Shown here piece by piece: positions 36,567-45,530 of a stretch of DNA of 52,418 bases. The DNA is taken from NCBI GenBank assembly GCA_001644445.1, contig LSTE01000049.1, positions 1 to 52,418 of the forward strand, written 5' to 3'. The translations under genes were made by a program, and so were the position numbers. This stretch comes from Gammaproteobacteria bacterium SCGC AG-212-F23 (GTDB taxonomy: Bacteria; Pseudomonadota; Gammaproteobacteria; DSM-16500). Each line of letters starts with the position of its first letter. Position 1 is the first letter of the stretch. The notes beneath the pieces are model-generated. The model was given only the letters and a program-made list of their open reading frames with translations. It searched no databases and was not told the origin of the DNA.

Positions 36567-37826
36567 ATGCCGGATGAAAGAAAAGACCATCAGAATCAAG
36601 CAGATAACGATCAACTAGAGCGCGAGGCTTTGCTACGCGAGCAGGAACGTTTGTCACGCAAACAAGCAATAAAAGCAGCTGAAGAAGATGAAGACTATCA
36701 ACGCAAACAAGTTGCTCGCATTCAATGGTGGGGCGCACTTTTAAAAACAATTTCATTTCGTATTGGTAGCTTAATTAAAAATTCGTTTAAAGTGGCAGGT
36801 CACGAAATTGTAAAATTGAGTATGGCAATTCCGCCTGTGAATGCTTTTGTAACAGGTGTTTTTCTTATGGTTGATCTTGCTGAAGCTATATTCCTTAGCA
36901 AAGAAGCTCGCGATGTACGTGCAGTCAAAGCTATTACTGCGACTATCAGTACAGGGTTTGTGATTGCTGCTGCTGTGATGTTATTACACCCTCTCACTTT
37001 TCCGTTGGCGTCAGTTTTTTCAACATTGGCTATGGGTGTAAGTACAGTACGTGATGGTTATTATTGGTATAAATCAAGTCAGGCATTAGCAGCGAAAGAG
37101 GAAGAATTTGCAGAAGCGAAACAAAATTATGAAAGTGAAAAAGCGGAATATGATTATGCAAAAATTCAATACGATCGTGGTGAACTTTCACCCCAGTTGA
37201 TGGATCAGCATAGAGAGCGGCTAAATAGCAGTATTGCGAATTGTAATGCTAAAAGTGAAGAAGTCAGTAAAAAAACGGCAGAAAATTCTGAGAAAATGCG
37301 TAATTTCTTTTTTACCGGTTTATCATTCATTGGCATGGGTTTGATTACTTTAGCAGGTATCGCTGTCGCAGGATTTATTCTTGCTAACCCAGTTGCATTG
37401 GGTGTTGTCGGTTTAGTGGTTCTTGCTGTTGCTACAGGACTTGCTATTAAAAATCGTATTGCACCACCACAACCCGAATCTGTAGAAATGGTTGCTTTAG
37501 TAGAAAAAGTGGATGCTGAAAAGCCAGAGAATGCGGGGAAAATATTAGATAATACATTAGATCATCAACATGCGCACAAGAAAGAGAATACGCTTGAGGT
37601 TAGCAGTGAAAAAAATATTGTTTCTGAGTTAACAGACACACGTGAAGAAGCAAAAGAGATGTTAATAAACGATATAAAATCATTGCATGAGGATTATTTT
37701 TCGCCGCCATCGTCAGATACTTCTAAGTCCGGTGTGCCTAAGGTTACTCTCGTTAATGTTACAAGAGAAGAGAAAAAAGATGAAGATAGCGAGTCTGAAG
37801 GTGTTCATTTTAAAAAATCGAATTGA
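36567..37826 (+). CDS. Unknown membrane protein with coiled coil and acidic tail (effector-like)
   Basis: A 419-residue protein with no family I recognise. The start at 36567 has GGGGAGG 8 bases upstream. The N-terminus (about 1-55) is highly charged and helical (REALLREQERLSRKQAIKAA). Hydrophobic segments lie near 80-105 and 113-150, a coiled coil of about 70 residues near 165-240 (KEEEFAEAKQNYESEKAEYD), and a second hydrophobic pair near 250-295 (GLITLAGIAVAGFILANPVA). The tail is acidic and disordered and ends EEKKDEDSESEGVHFKKSN. A membrane hairpin plus Glu-rich end resembles Dot/Icm effectors of the Legionellales, but no secretion genes are in view. TATAAT boxes lie at 36526 and 36539. 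Confidence 0.6.
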   Translation: MPDERKDHQNQADNDQLEREALLREQERLSRKQAIKAAEEDEDYQRKQVARIQWWGALLKTISFRIGSLIKNSFKVAGHEIVKLSMAIPPVNAFVTGVFLMVDLAEAIFLSKEARDVRAVKAITATISTGFVIAAAVMLLHPLTFPLASVFSTLAMGVSTVRDGYYWYKSSQALAAKEEEFAEAKQNYESEKAEYDYAKIQYDRGELSPQLMDQHRERLNSSIANCNAKSEEVSKKTAENSEKMRNFFFTGLSFIGMGLITLAGIAVAGFILANPVALGVVGLVVLAVATGLAIKNRIAPPQPESVEMVALVEKVDAEKPENAGKILDNTLDHQHAHKKENTLEVSSEKNIVSELTDTREEAKEMLINDIKSLHEDYFSPPSSDTSKSGVPKVTLVNVTREEKKDEDSESEGVHFKKSN

Positions 37827-37846
37827 ATTTATTTGGCTGTGGGTTG

Positions 37847-38163
37847 CCCTCACCCCAACCCTCTCCCGCTGCGTAGTTCATCTTATTTTTTATTCCCCAT
37901 AGGCGGGAGAGGGAGTTCGATGCTGTCGATATCTCCCTGAATTTTCTCTCACACAAGATGAATTTATATGCTACTAATGAGTTCATATACTACTAACGAG
38001 TTTATATACTACTTGTGTGGTAGAGCGACAATATTAAGCTCCCTCTCCCGCATGAATTTATATACTACTTGTGTGGTAAAGCGATAATATTAAGCTCCCT
38101 CTCCCGCCTATGGGTAGTGAAAAACAAAATGAATTCTATAGCGGGAGAGGGTTGGGGTGAGGG
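37847..38163. repeat. 317-bp MITE-like composite element with 23-bp perfect terminal inverted repeats
   Basis: Bases 37847-37869 (starting CCCTCACCCCAACCC) are the exact complement of 38141-38163. An inner perfect 20-bp pair lies at 37896-37915 and 38095-38114. Between them a 51-base unit (starting TTTATATACTACTTGTGTGG) occurs twice in tandem at 38001-38051 and 38057-38107, period 56, with two changes. The element fills the gap between convergent genes and has no coding capacity. Confidence 0.8.
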
Positions 38164-38182
38164 TAGGTCATGTAATCTTTTT

Positions 38183-38773
38183 CTAACTGGATTTTTTTTG
38201 CTTTGCCCGCAGTAATGCTTCTTGGATGAAATTTTTTTTCTCAATGATAGATGTATTTTCAATTTCAATAGTATTCAATTTTTTTAATCGTTTTTCGCGT
38301 GCATAAAACCGCTGACGATATTGCGCAGATTTTTCAGTAGAAATTACCGTATCATCCTCTAAAGTAACTAAATCGATACAATCGACAGGACAAGGTTTGA
38401 TACATAGTTCGCAGCCACTGCATTCATCAGTAATAACAGTATGCATTAATTTACCGGTACCCAAAATGGCATCCACAGGACAAGCTTGAATGCATTTAGT
38501 ACATCCTATGCATTCGTCCTCGCGTATGACAGCGCGTACTAAAGGTTTCGAATTTTTTTGCATGTCAGGAATGAATGGAGCAGGATCTTCATTTACCAAC
38601 TTAGCAATTTTCACTAATGTAGTAACACCGCCTGGCGGGCAAAGATTAATCGCGGCATTTTCTTCAGCAATGGCTTTAGCATAAGGCATGCAGCCACCAT
38701 AGTTGCATAAGCCGCATTGTGTTTGTGGCAAAATAGCATCAATTTTTTCAGGGTCAATATTACGTTGTTTCAT
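38183..38773 (-). CDS. rnfB: Soluble RnfB-like iron-sulfur protein
   Basis: A 196-residue ferredoxin-like protein. The N-domain has the RnfB four-cysteine motif (Cys20, Cys23, Cys28 and Cys45, in [13 protein letters not shown] and CPPGG). Two ferredoxin clusters follow: Cys88/91/94/98 ([12 protein letters not shown]) and Cys118/121/124/128 ([12 protein letters not shown]). The N-terminal membrane anchor of RsxB/RnfB is missing and no other rnf gene is near, so it probably serves as a free electron carrier rather than part of a membrane Rnf complex. The C-terminal 60 residues are charged and helical. The start overlaps the metG stop by 14 bases. Confidence 0.82.
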   Translation of the reverse strand: MKQRNIDPEKIDAILPQTQCGLCNYGGCMPYAKAIAEENAAINLCPPGGVTTLVKIAKLVNEDPAPFIPDMQKNSKPLVRAVIREDECIGCTKCIQACPVDAILGTGKLMHTVITDECSGCELCIKPCPVDCIDLVTLEDDTVISTEKSAQYRQRFYAREKRLKKLNTIEIENTSIIEKKNFIQEALLRAKQKKSS

Positions 38774-40415
38774 GAGTGGTTGATTTCAAAGCGTCAATTT
38801 GTTTTTTATCAATACGCATAGCCAAGGGTTGAAAAGTATTAATTTTATGGTTTAATAATGGTTTGTCTTTGTCAATCCAAGTGAGTGGTGCAATGTTTAA
38901 AAACATTTCCACTTTTTCAGCGGTAGCAGGCAGTAAAGGTTTAAGATAAATCATTAACAAACGAAATAAATTAATTGCCATGGTACATATTTCATGTACG
39001 TTTTTTTGTTGTGATGGATCTTTAATGGCACTCCAAGGTTTTTTCTCATCAATATATTGGTTTGCGCGATCCGCCAATGTCATAATCTGACGAACTGCTT
39101 GACTAAATTCGCGTTGTTCAAGTTTGTTAGCAATGTCTTTGCCGGCGAGAGCAAATTCTTTGAAAAGCTCTGGTTCAGGCAAATGTTTAGATAAAGTATT
39201 GTCAAAATATTTCTGTAAAAAACTGGCAGAACGACTGGCAATATTGACAAACTTGCCAACAAGGTCAGCATTGACTCGCAACATAAAATCATCTAAGTTG
39301 ATATCAATGTCTTCAATTTTATCGCTCAATTTACTAGCGATGTAATAACGCAAATATTCCGGTGATAACTGTTCTAGATAGGTGCGTGCTTTAATAAATG
39401 TACCGCGCGATTTCGACATTTTCTGTCCATCTATCGTGAGAAATCCATGTGTGAAAATTGCGGTAGGTGTGCGAAAATCAGCGCCTTCTAATATAGCGGG
39501 CCAAAACAAAGAATGAAAATAAATAATATCTTTGCCGATAAAATGATAAAGCTCTGCTTTGCTGTTTTTATTCCAAAAAAAATCAAAATCGACTTTAGGA
39601 TTTTTTTCACAATAATTTTTAAAACTAGCGAGATAGCCTACAGGCGCATCCAGCCAGACATAAAAATATTTTTGTGTCTCGCCAGGAATAGTGAAACCAA
39701 AATAAGGGGCATCGCGTGAAATGTCCCATTCTTCTAAGCCTGATTTAAACCATTCGTCGAGTTTATTACTGACTTCTGCTTGTAAGTGACCTGCGTGAGT
39801 CCATTTTTTTAAAAACTCTGTATAATTTTGTAATTTAAAAAAATAATGTTCCGATTCTTTTTCGATAGGTTTAGCACCCGATAGGGTAGAGTAAGGATTT
39901 TTTAACTCTGTTGTGGTATAGGTAGCGCCACAGACTTCGCAATTGTCACCATATTGATCTTTGGCGCCGCAGCGTGGGCATTCACCTTTGATGTAACGAT
40001 CAGGTAGAAACATATTTTTTTCAGGGTCATAAGCTTGTTTAATGGTACGGCGATTAATATTGCCTTTTTTCTGGTGAGATAAAAAAATAGCATCGACTAA
40101 TGTTTTGTTTTCAGGTGAGTGTGTCGTATGGTAGTTTTCCATGTGTATTAGAAAATCGTGTAAATCGTGTTGATGTTCAGTGCGAATGGTTTGAATTAAT
40201 ATTTCTGGCGTTGTTTGCGTTTTTTCTGCTTGAATCATGATAGGCGTACCATGACTATCGCACCCGCAAATATAAAAACAACGGTGCCCCTGCATTTTTA
40301 AAAAACGCACCCAAATATCGGTTTGAATGAGGCCAACCATATGGCCAAGATGGAGTGAACCGTTTGCATAAGGTAAGGCATAAGTGACTAATATATCCCG
40401 TATTTTCGTTTGCAT
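38760..40415 (-). CDS. metG: Methionyl-tRNA synthetase
   Basis: A 551-residue class I synthetase charging tRNA-Met. I start it at 40415, where the protein opens with [17 protein letters not shown]; a longer frame to 40442 would use a TTG. HLGH is at 22-25 and KMSKS near 331-335. The zinc knuckle CPRC...CEVC near 143-160 places it in the E. coli/four-cysteine group. It lacks the C-terminal EMAP-II-like tRNA-binding domain, so it is about 125 residues shorter than the E. coli enzyme, as in many other bacteria. Divergence from mrp matches E. coli gene order. The rnfB-like gene overlaps its end. Confidence 0.93.
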   Translation of the reverse strand: MQTKIRDILVTYALPYANGSLHLGHMVGLIQTDIWVRFLKMQGHRCFYICGCDSHGTPIMIQAEKTQTTPEILIQTIRTEHQHDLHDFLIHMENYHTTHSPENKTLVDAIFLSHQKKGNINRRTIKQAYDPEKNMFLPDRYIKGECPRCGAKDQYGDNCEVCGATYTTTELKNPYSTLSGAKPIEKESEHYFFKLQNYTEFLKKWTHAGHLQAEVSNKLDEWFKSGLEEWDISRDAPYFGFTIPGETQKYFYVWLDAPVGYLASFKNYCEKNPKVDFDFFWNKNSKAELYHFIGKDIIYFHSLFWPAILEGADFRTPTAIFTHGFLTIDGQKMSKSRGTFIKARTYLEQLSPEYLRYYIASKLSDKIEDIDINLDDFMLRVNADLVGKFVNIASRSASFLQKYFDNTLSKHLPEPELFKEFALAGKDIANKLEQREFSQAVRQIMTLADRANQYIDEKKPWSAIKDPSQQKNVHEICTMAINLFRLLMIYLKPLLPATAEKVEMFLNIAPLTWIDKDKPLLNHKINTFQPLAMRIDKKQIDALKSTTHETT

Positions 40416-40521
40416 AGGCCGTGCTATCCTAAAAAAACACAAGCTACAAAGTATACACAGGTTCTGGTATACTGCCTACCTCTCTACACGGGCCTTGTTG
40501 CATAAATAGATTTTTTTACAC

Positions 40522-40620
40522 GCCCGAGCCCGTGTGCGAGCCCGAGTCCGTCTTTTCCTATCAATTTTAAATGAGAAATGATAAGAAAAAACGGACGCGG
40601 GCTCGGGCGCGGGCACGGGC
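40522..40620. repeat. 41-bp imperfect inverted repeat built of GCCCGN hexamers
   Basis: Left arm 40522-40562 and right arm 40580-40620 pair at 34 of 41 positions around a 17-base AT-rich loop. Each arm contains five hexamers of the type GCCCGA, GCCCGT or GCCCGC, then GTCCGT-like bases and a pyrimidine run. It lies between divergent metG and mrp and ends 20 bases before the mrp start. Confidence 0.75.
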
Positions 40621-40639
40621 ACGATTAAAGAGGCGAATA

Positions 40640-41494
40640 ATGACCATAGAAACCCATGTAGGCCAAAAAGGCTTAAAAGCGCTACCCAATGTGAAAAATA
40701 TGATTGCTATCGCCTCCGGCAAAGGCGGTGTAGGTAAGTCTACCGTGGCGGCCAATTTAGCATTAGCACTCGCAGCAGAGGGTGCACGCGTAGGGATGTT
40801 AGATGCGGATATTTATGGGCCTAGCCAACCGTTAATGCTAGGTGCAACGACTGCGCCCGAACTCAAAGAAAAGAAATTATTGCTACCTGTTATCTGTCAC
40901 GGTATTCAAACCATGTCCATCGGTTACCTCATTGATGCAAAAACGCCGTTAATCTGGCGCGGTCCTATGGTCAGCATGGCATTACAACAATTACTGAATG
41001 ATACCCAATGGGAGAATCTTGATTATCTTATTATTGATTTGCCCCCAGGAACCGGTGATATTCAATTGACGCTAGCACAGAAAATTCCTGTCAGCGGTGC
41101 TCTTATTGTGACGACACCACAAGATCTCGCTTTATTAGATGCGCGGCGTGCATTGGAAATGTTTAAAAAAGTTAACGTACCTGTACTCGGTATTATCGAA
41201 AACATGAGTACTCATATATGTAATCACTGTGGCCACGAGGAAAAAATATTTGGTACAGGCGGCGGTCAACGTTTTGCTGAACAATATCAAGTAGAATTAT
41301 TAGGTGCATTGCCGTTGGACATTAAAATCCGTGAGCAAGCAGATAGCGGCAAACCAACAGTGATTGCAGATCCTGAGAGTGCTAATACAAAAATTTATCG
41401 AACTATCGCCAAAAAACTGACAGAACGCATTGCAAAATTACCTAAAGATTATTCGGGTAAATTTCCAGACATTGTCGTAAAACATAATTCATAG
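40640..41494 (+). CDS. mrp: Mrp/ApbC iron-sulfur cluster carrier ATPase
   Basis: A 284-residue P-loop ATPase. The start at 40640 is set by AAGAGG 6 bases upstream; a longer frame from 40571 would add only Arg-Ala repeats encoded by the hexamer hairpin. IASGKGGVGKSTVAANLALA is the deviant Walker A, MLDADIYGPSQP the switch region, and DYLIIDLPPGTGDIQLTL the Walker B. The NHCGHEE segment carries the C-x-H-C/C-x-x-C cluster-binding area typical of Mrp (CNHC). The N-terminal DUF59 domain of E. coli Mrp is missing. It delivers Fe-S clusters to target enzymes. dcd follows after 9 bases. Confidence 0.9.
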   Translation: MTIETHVGQKGLKALPNVKNMIAIASGKGGVGKSTVAANLALALAAEGARVGMLDADIYGPSQPLMLGATTAPELKEKKLLLPVICHGIQTMSIGYLIDAKTPLIWRGPMVSMALQQLLNDTQWENLDYLIIDLPPGTGDIQLTLAQKIPVSGALIVTTPQDLALLDARRALEMFKKVNVPVLGIIENMSTHICNHCGHEEKIFGTGGGQRFAEQYQVELLGALPLDIKIREQADSGKPTVIADPESANTKIYRTIAKKLTERIAKLPKDYSGKFPDIVVKHNS

Positions 41495-41503
41495 GAGAAA
41501 ATC

Positions 41504-42070
41504 ATGAGTATCAAATCAGATCATTGGATACGTCGTATGGCAGAACAACACGGTATGATAGAGCCTTTCGCAGCGAATCAAGTACGATATCAAGGCACCG
41601 ATAAAATTATTTCCCATGGTACGTCCAGTTATGGTTATGATGTACGTTGTGCGGATGAATTTAAAATCTTCACCAATATTAATTCAGCGATTGTTGATCC
41701 TAAAAACTTTTCAGCTTCTAGCTTTGTGGATGTGACTTCTGATGTTTGTATTATTCCGCCAAATTCATTTGCATTGGCACGCAGTGTCGAATATTTTCGT
41801 ATACCGCGTAATGTATTAGTGATTTGTTTAGGCAAATCGACTTATGCACGCTGTGGTATTATTGTGAATGTCACTCCACTTGAACCAGAGTGGGAAGGGC
41901 ATATCACTTTAGAATTTTCCAATACGACACCATTACCTGCAAAAATTTATGCGAACGAAGGCGTTGCGCAATTACTGTTTTTAGAATCCGATGAAATGTG
42001 TGACACTTCGTACAAAGATCGTCAAGGCAAATATCAAGGTCAAAAAGGCGTGACGTTGCCGGTGACGTAA
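41504..42070 (+). CDS. dcd: dCTP deaminase
   Basis: A 188-residue trimeric dUTPase-fold enzyme that turns dCTP into dUTP for dTMP synthesis. [15 protein letters not shown] is the nucleotide-binding opening. [18 protein letters not shown] contains the core strand, and [20 protein letters not shown] carries the serine, arginine and catalytic Glu loop. [19 protein letters not shown] is the conserved end, and the tail has the [11 protein letters not shown] motif. It starts 9 bases after mrp, with GGAGAAA before the ATG, so both are one operon. A GC-rich repeat begins at its stop. Confidence 0.94.
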   Translation: MSIKSDHWIRRMAEQHGMIEPFAANQVRYQGTDKIISHGTSSYGYDVRCADEFKIFTNINSAIVDPKNFSASSFVDVTSDVCIIPPNSFALARSVEYFRIPRNVLVICLGKSTYARCGIIVNVTPLEPEWEGHITLEFSNTTPLPAKIYANEGVAQLLFLESDEMCDTSYKDRQGKYQGQKGVTLPVT

Positions 42071-42072
42071 CG

Positions 42073-42125
42073 CTCGGGATGACACGAATGCGCACTGGAT
42101 CCCGCGGACAAGCCGCGGGACGACG
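42073..42125. repeat. GC-rich palindromic repeats after dcd (truncated GTCATCCC type and family C)
   Basis: CGCTCGGGATGAC just after the dcd stop is the inverse of the GTCATCCCGAGCG unit seen complete at 51174. The family C unit CTGGATCCCGCGG...CCGCGGGACGACG follows at 42095-42125, with perfect CCCGCGG/CCGCGGG arms. It is flanked on the right by TTATGCAACGCC, as the copy at 44091 is. Confidence 0.75.
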
Positions 42126-42175
42126 GAGTCAAACGAATTATGCAACGCCTTTTCAAAGAGGATTTGCCAAATGAC

Positions 42176-43672
42176 TTAGTACTTAGATAGAGTCGCAATG
42201 ACGATTGGCGCTGTGATATTCACATTTAATTTGCCACACATTGTTTCTATGCCGCTTCTTAGGTTAAATCCTTTTGCTTTTTCGTAGAGAGTGACTAAAG
42301 CAGCTCTAGTGGCTTCTTCTACAACGATACCTGAAGGTTTTGCAACATCAATAGTAGCTGTAGTAGGAGTAGCGCCATCTCCAGTAAGAAAATCAGGAGT
42401 TGAGGAAAAAAACCCTTTTTTGCTTACGCTAGCAGTAGTTGACGTTGTTGCTGTTCCTGGTTTAAGCGCAGCAAGTACTGTTGGTTGCGTACTGTCTATT
42501 ACAGTTGTTTGTGCTTCACGTCTTGCTGCGAGTCTTTTTGCAGCGGTTTCTTTAGATTGAATGAAATGTTCTGCTCTATTGCTAAATATTTTATATGCCA
42601 TTGCTTGATAGATAAATATAGCTTTTGTGTCATTGAGTAGGTCTGCTAATAATGTAATAGCGAGTCGTAGATTTTCTTCTTCTGCAAAGAGAGGGTAGGC
42701 AATGGCTTTCATTTCTGCTGCGCTTTTGCTGAGTGGTGCGATGTTGGTAGAGGAAGTATCATTAGGCAGTGTTTTAATCGCATGACAAACTTTTTTATCG
42801 AGATATTCAATAGTGGGAGAATTTTCATGTGCTTGGATTTTATCTCTTGCAGTTTTATATTTTTCATAAGCTGATATTAATGTTTGTTCATTATAAGCTA
42901 ATTCTGCTTCATCAGGCTTTGTATCTCTTTTAAATAGGTTTCTTGCTATTAATACGGTGTCAACAGCGGTTAAAAAATTCGTATTGTCATCAGTTAATAC
43001 GCTAGGCCCTGCACCTGATTTTGGGATATCGTCATTATCGAGATCAGCTATTGTGAGTGCATCGAAAATGTTTGTTATTATTGTGGTGCCAGTGTTTGTG
43101 CTGGTTGTAGCTATTTTATCATCGGTTTGGTTTAAGGCGTAAGCGGGTGTGATGAGTTTTTCAATGAATGGTTTTAATTTATTTTTTAGTGTTTCCTCAG
43201 AATTACTTAATGTTAAAGTTTTTTCTTCATTGAGAGGTAAATATATCGGCGCAAAATAAGCCAAGCAGTTTGCTAATGTAGTGCGTGGTATGTTATTGCC
43301 ATTATGATTATTATTAAGTGCAGTAACAAGTCTATCTATTTCTATTTCCGAAGGAATCAAGTTCATTGCCATGTCTCTTGCGCGTGTTTCATAAGAGATA
43401 TCTTTGAATTTTTTGTTTTTGTAAAAAGTATGTAAGTCGAATAAAACCATTGCAGCATGTGATTTGTGTACTGCTTTGCCTGTCTGCATTCTCAAACCAT
43501 TAGCATATTCGAGAGTTGCTGTGAATAACGCATCTGCTTCTGCTTTGTCGACTGCCGGAATTATAGCTGAATTATATATTTTTTTAATTTTAGTTGTTGC
43601 TTCGTCAAGACCTTTTAGATCTGTAATTGCAGGTACAGCTGCTTTGGGAACAAAGCCATTACTCATACTCAT
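42176..43672 (-). CDS. Unknown 499-residue alpha-helical protein
   Basis: A cytoplasmic-type protein without a known domain. I start it at 43672 because GAGGAG lies 9 bases before that ATG; longer starts lack one. It is mostly helical (ATTKIKKIYNSAIIPAVDKA, YEKYKTARDKIQAHENSPT) with Thr/Ser/Ala-rich linkers near residues 215-225 (STNTGTTIITN) and 415-440 (GTATTSTTASVSKKG). It has no signal peptide and no membrane helix. GC-rich repeats lie on both sides. The features (large size, helices, low-complexity linkers, no operon) resemble uncharacterised effector-like proteins of intracellular Legionellales, which is inference only. Confidence 0.55.
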   Translation of the reverse strand: MSMSNGFVPKAAVPAITDLKGLDEATTKIKKIYNSAIIPAVDKAEADALFTATLEYANGLRMQTGKAVHKSHAAMVLFDLHTFYKNKKFKDISYETRARDMAMNLIPSEIEIDRLVTALNNNHNGNNIPRTTLANCLAYFAPIYLPLNEEKTLTLSNSEETLKNKLKPFIEKLITPAYALNQTDDKIATTSTNTGTTIITNIFDALTIADLDNDDIPKSGAGPSVLTDDNTNFLTAVDTVLIARNLFKRDTKPDEAELAYNEQTLISAYEKYKTARDKIQAHENSPTIEYLDKKVCHAIKTLPNDTSSTNIAPLSKSAAEMKAIAYPLFAEEENLRLAITLLADLLNDTKAIFIYQAMAYKIFSNRAEHFIQSKETAAKRLAARREAQTTVIDSTQPTVLAALKPGTATTSTTASVSKKGFFSSTPDFLTGDGATPTTATIDVAKPSGIVVEEATRAALVTLYEKAKGFNLRSGIETMCGKLNVNITAPIVIATLSKY

Positions 43673-43879
43673 AGTCAATCGACTCCTCGTTGTTACATGC
43701 TCGTTATGTGTTGATATCATTTATTTATTAATTTAAGTGATTATATCAAAGGGATTGGATTTGTGCAAATTTAAATCGATTGAGGGAGTGAGTAATATTT
43801 TTTTGCGAGACAGGAATCTTAGTGAGGAGAATAATTTAACATGTTGAAAAATATCTACTTTTATCTGGATTTTGCTAGG

Positions 43880-44155
43880 CAGGAGATCCCTCCCCGCGTG
43901 CTTTAGGCGGTGATCTCCATCTAAACAAATGGATTGCAGTGCGGGGATGACGAGATGCACCTCGCGGGGCGTAGGTAAGAAACATCGTTCCCCCGGCCCC
44001 AGCCAGGCCAGCACCGTCATCCCCGCATGCTTTTAGCGGGGATCTCCATCTAAACAAATGGACTGCAATGCGGGGATGAACGAGTAAATTCTGGATCCCG
44101 CGGACAAGCCGCGGGACGACGTCCTATTCGCGGGATAAACAGCGGGACGACCTAT
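43880..44155. repeat. Array of GC-rich palindromic repeats (families A and C and a direct repeat)
   Basis: The gap 43673-44206 has no gene. A unit GATCTCCATCTAAACAAATG followed by GA-TGCA-TGCGGGGATGA occurs at 43912-43954 and again at 44041-44084, period 129. Family A lies at 44014-44048, inverted relative to 23785 with about one mismatch in 34. Family C lies at 44091-44121, followed by a degenerate unit to 44153. The remaining 43673-43879 is AT-rich with no signal I recognise. Confidence 0.8.
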
Positions 44156-44206
44156 ATCATCAGAGAAGTTATGCAACAACGCTTTTTGAAAAAGAGGGAC
44201 TTAGTT

Positions 44207-44542
44207 TTAATCTTCCTCACCCTCATCACTACTCAAGTCCCCCTGAATAGGTACATGACGGTTTGCATTAACTTCGTCACGCATTTCCTTGCCAGGTTTG
44301 AAATGTACAGCATATTTAGGCTCGGTAATGAGTTTTTCGCCGGTTTTGGGGTTGTGAGCACGTCGTGGTGGGCGATAGTGTAGGCTGAAACTGCCAAAGC
44401 CCCGAATTTCAATACGGCCGCCATTACATAGTTCATTGCTCATTTGCTCAATGATACTATTAATAGCCAGAGCTATATCTTTTTCGGGAAGATGGGAAAG
44501 GTGTTTACTAATATCAGCAATCAGTTGGGATTTGATTAGCAT
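44207..44542 (-). CDS. ihfB: Integration host factor, beta subunit
   Basis: A 111-residue HU/IHF protein that bends DNA at specific sites. IEIRGFGSFSLHYRPPRRAH matches the IHF-beta arm, and NPKTG (64-68) carries Pro65, which intercalates in DNA. SQLIADISKHLSHLPEKDIA is the N-terminal helix pair. It is closer to IHF-beta (SLHYR) than to HU. An acidic tail (GDLSSDEGEED) of about 17 residues extends beyond the usual end. It stands alone, whereas in many gammaproteobacteria ihfB follows rpsA. Confidence 0.9.
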   Translation of the reverse strand: MLIKSQLIADISKHLSHLPEKDIALAINSIIEQMSNELCNGGRIEIRGFGSFSLHYRPPRRAHNPKTGEKLITEPKYAVHFKPGKEMRDEVNANRHVPIQGDLSSDEGEED

Positions 44543-44720
44543 ATTAATCAGCAGTAATGCTGCCTCCGTTCAAGTTGAGCTATTACTGACCTATCTAACT
44601 TCAGGTTACTCCATTTGCATTGAAAAATCTAGGAAAATTTCATTTTAATCATTTACGAGATGGGCAATTTTTTCATACAATACCCACTCCTACTCCTTAA
44701 TTTAACCAGGATGGTTGATC

Positions 44721-45518
44721 ATGAAATCTATTTTAATAGTATTGAGTATGGCCATTATTCCTTTGTTTGCCAGCCCCGTATTTTCCGAAGAAAAAGACTG
44801 GCTTTATGAAACCAAAATTCCTGTCACCTCCCAGTTACCCGAAGCCCGTACCGCTGTGCTTCCGCAAGCATTAGCCCAGGTATTAGTCAAAACAAGCGGA
44901 GACAGTAAAATATTATCCAACTCTGAGATCAAGTTAGCTTTGAAAAATGCAAACAAATGGTTGCAGGCATTCAGTTATACCTCCGCAGATGAAAATCATA
45001 GATACCAGCTCGTGGCACATTTTAGTCCAAAAGCAGTCAATCATTTATTACAAGAAGCAAATATTGCTTTCTGGGGCGAGAATAGGCCGGTAGTATTGGC
45101 GTGGGTAGAATATGAAACACCAGGCCAGGTTGCTGAAATCATTCATACCGATACCCCGAATTCTATGGCAAGCTTATTAAAGGACAATGCAGATAGACGT
45201 GGTTTACCATTGATTTTGCCCATGATGGATTTTACAGATATGAACCAAGTTGGCGTCAATGATATTGTGACCAAGTCTATTCCTGTATTATCACAAGCGG
45301 CAAAACGCTATGCTAGCGATGCCATGTTGATAGTACGAATATTTAAACAACAGAAAGATTATTCAGCAACGGCGACATTAATCTTGGAAAAAGATCAATG
45401 GGACTTAACAGCAGCAGGTAAAACACCTGCGAAAGTGATTGCTGCATTAATTGATGCAGTGGCGGATGATTTGGCAGGACGTTATGCACATAATGAATCG
45501 ACAACACCTACAGAATAA
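44721..45518 (+). CDS. Exported DUF2066 protein
   Basis: A 265-residue protein starting at 44721 with AGGA upstream; a TTG six bases earlier is unlikely. The signal peptide is MKSILIVLSMAIIPLFASPV, ending near VFSEE. The mature part has the DUF2066 signature: AVLPQALAQVLVKTSGDSKI, WLQAFSYTSADENHRYQLVA and LAWVEYE. Function is unknown. Its place before the PerM-like permease and hda is conserved in Legionella-type genomes, often near purM, so it is probably an old housekeeping envelope protein. The permease follows after 12 bases. Confidence 0.82.
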   Translation: MKSILIVLSMAIIPLFASPVFSEEKDWLYETKIPVTSQLPEARTAVLPQALAQVLVKTSGDSKILSNSEIKLALKNANKWLQAFSYTSADENHRYQLVAHFSPKAVNHLLQEANIAFWGENRPVVLAWVEYETPGQVAEIIHTDTPNSMASLLKDNADRRGLPLILPMMDFTDMNQVGVNDIVTKSIPVLSQAAKRYASDAMLIVRIFKQQKDYSATATLILEKDQWDLTAAGKTPAKVIAALIDAVADDLAGRYAHNESTTPTE

Positions 45519-45530
45519 ATAAGGACAACA

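Noticed and set aside
40571-40639. Arg-Ala-rich N-terminal extension of Mrp
   Set aside because: It is encoded by the hexamer hairpin, the upstream ATG lacks a ribosome site, and the ATG at 40640 has a good one with the normal family start.
42291-43736. Plus-strand frames opposite the 499-residue unknown protein
   Set aside because: They lie antisense to a longer frame with a good ribosome site; their hydrophobic look comes from reading Thr/Ala-rich codons backwards.
43733-44057. Minus-strand reading frames in the repeat array
   Set aside because: Their peptides are translations of the repeat units in two overlapping frames; no start signal.
43880-44155. Possible CRISPR array (repeated GC-rich units)
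   Set aside because: Units differ in length and family, are palindromic across the whole unit, occur in both orientations and have no even spacers or cas genes nearby.
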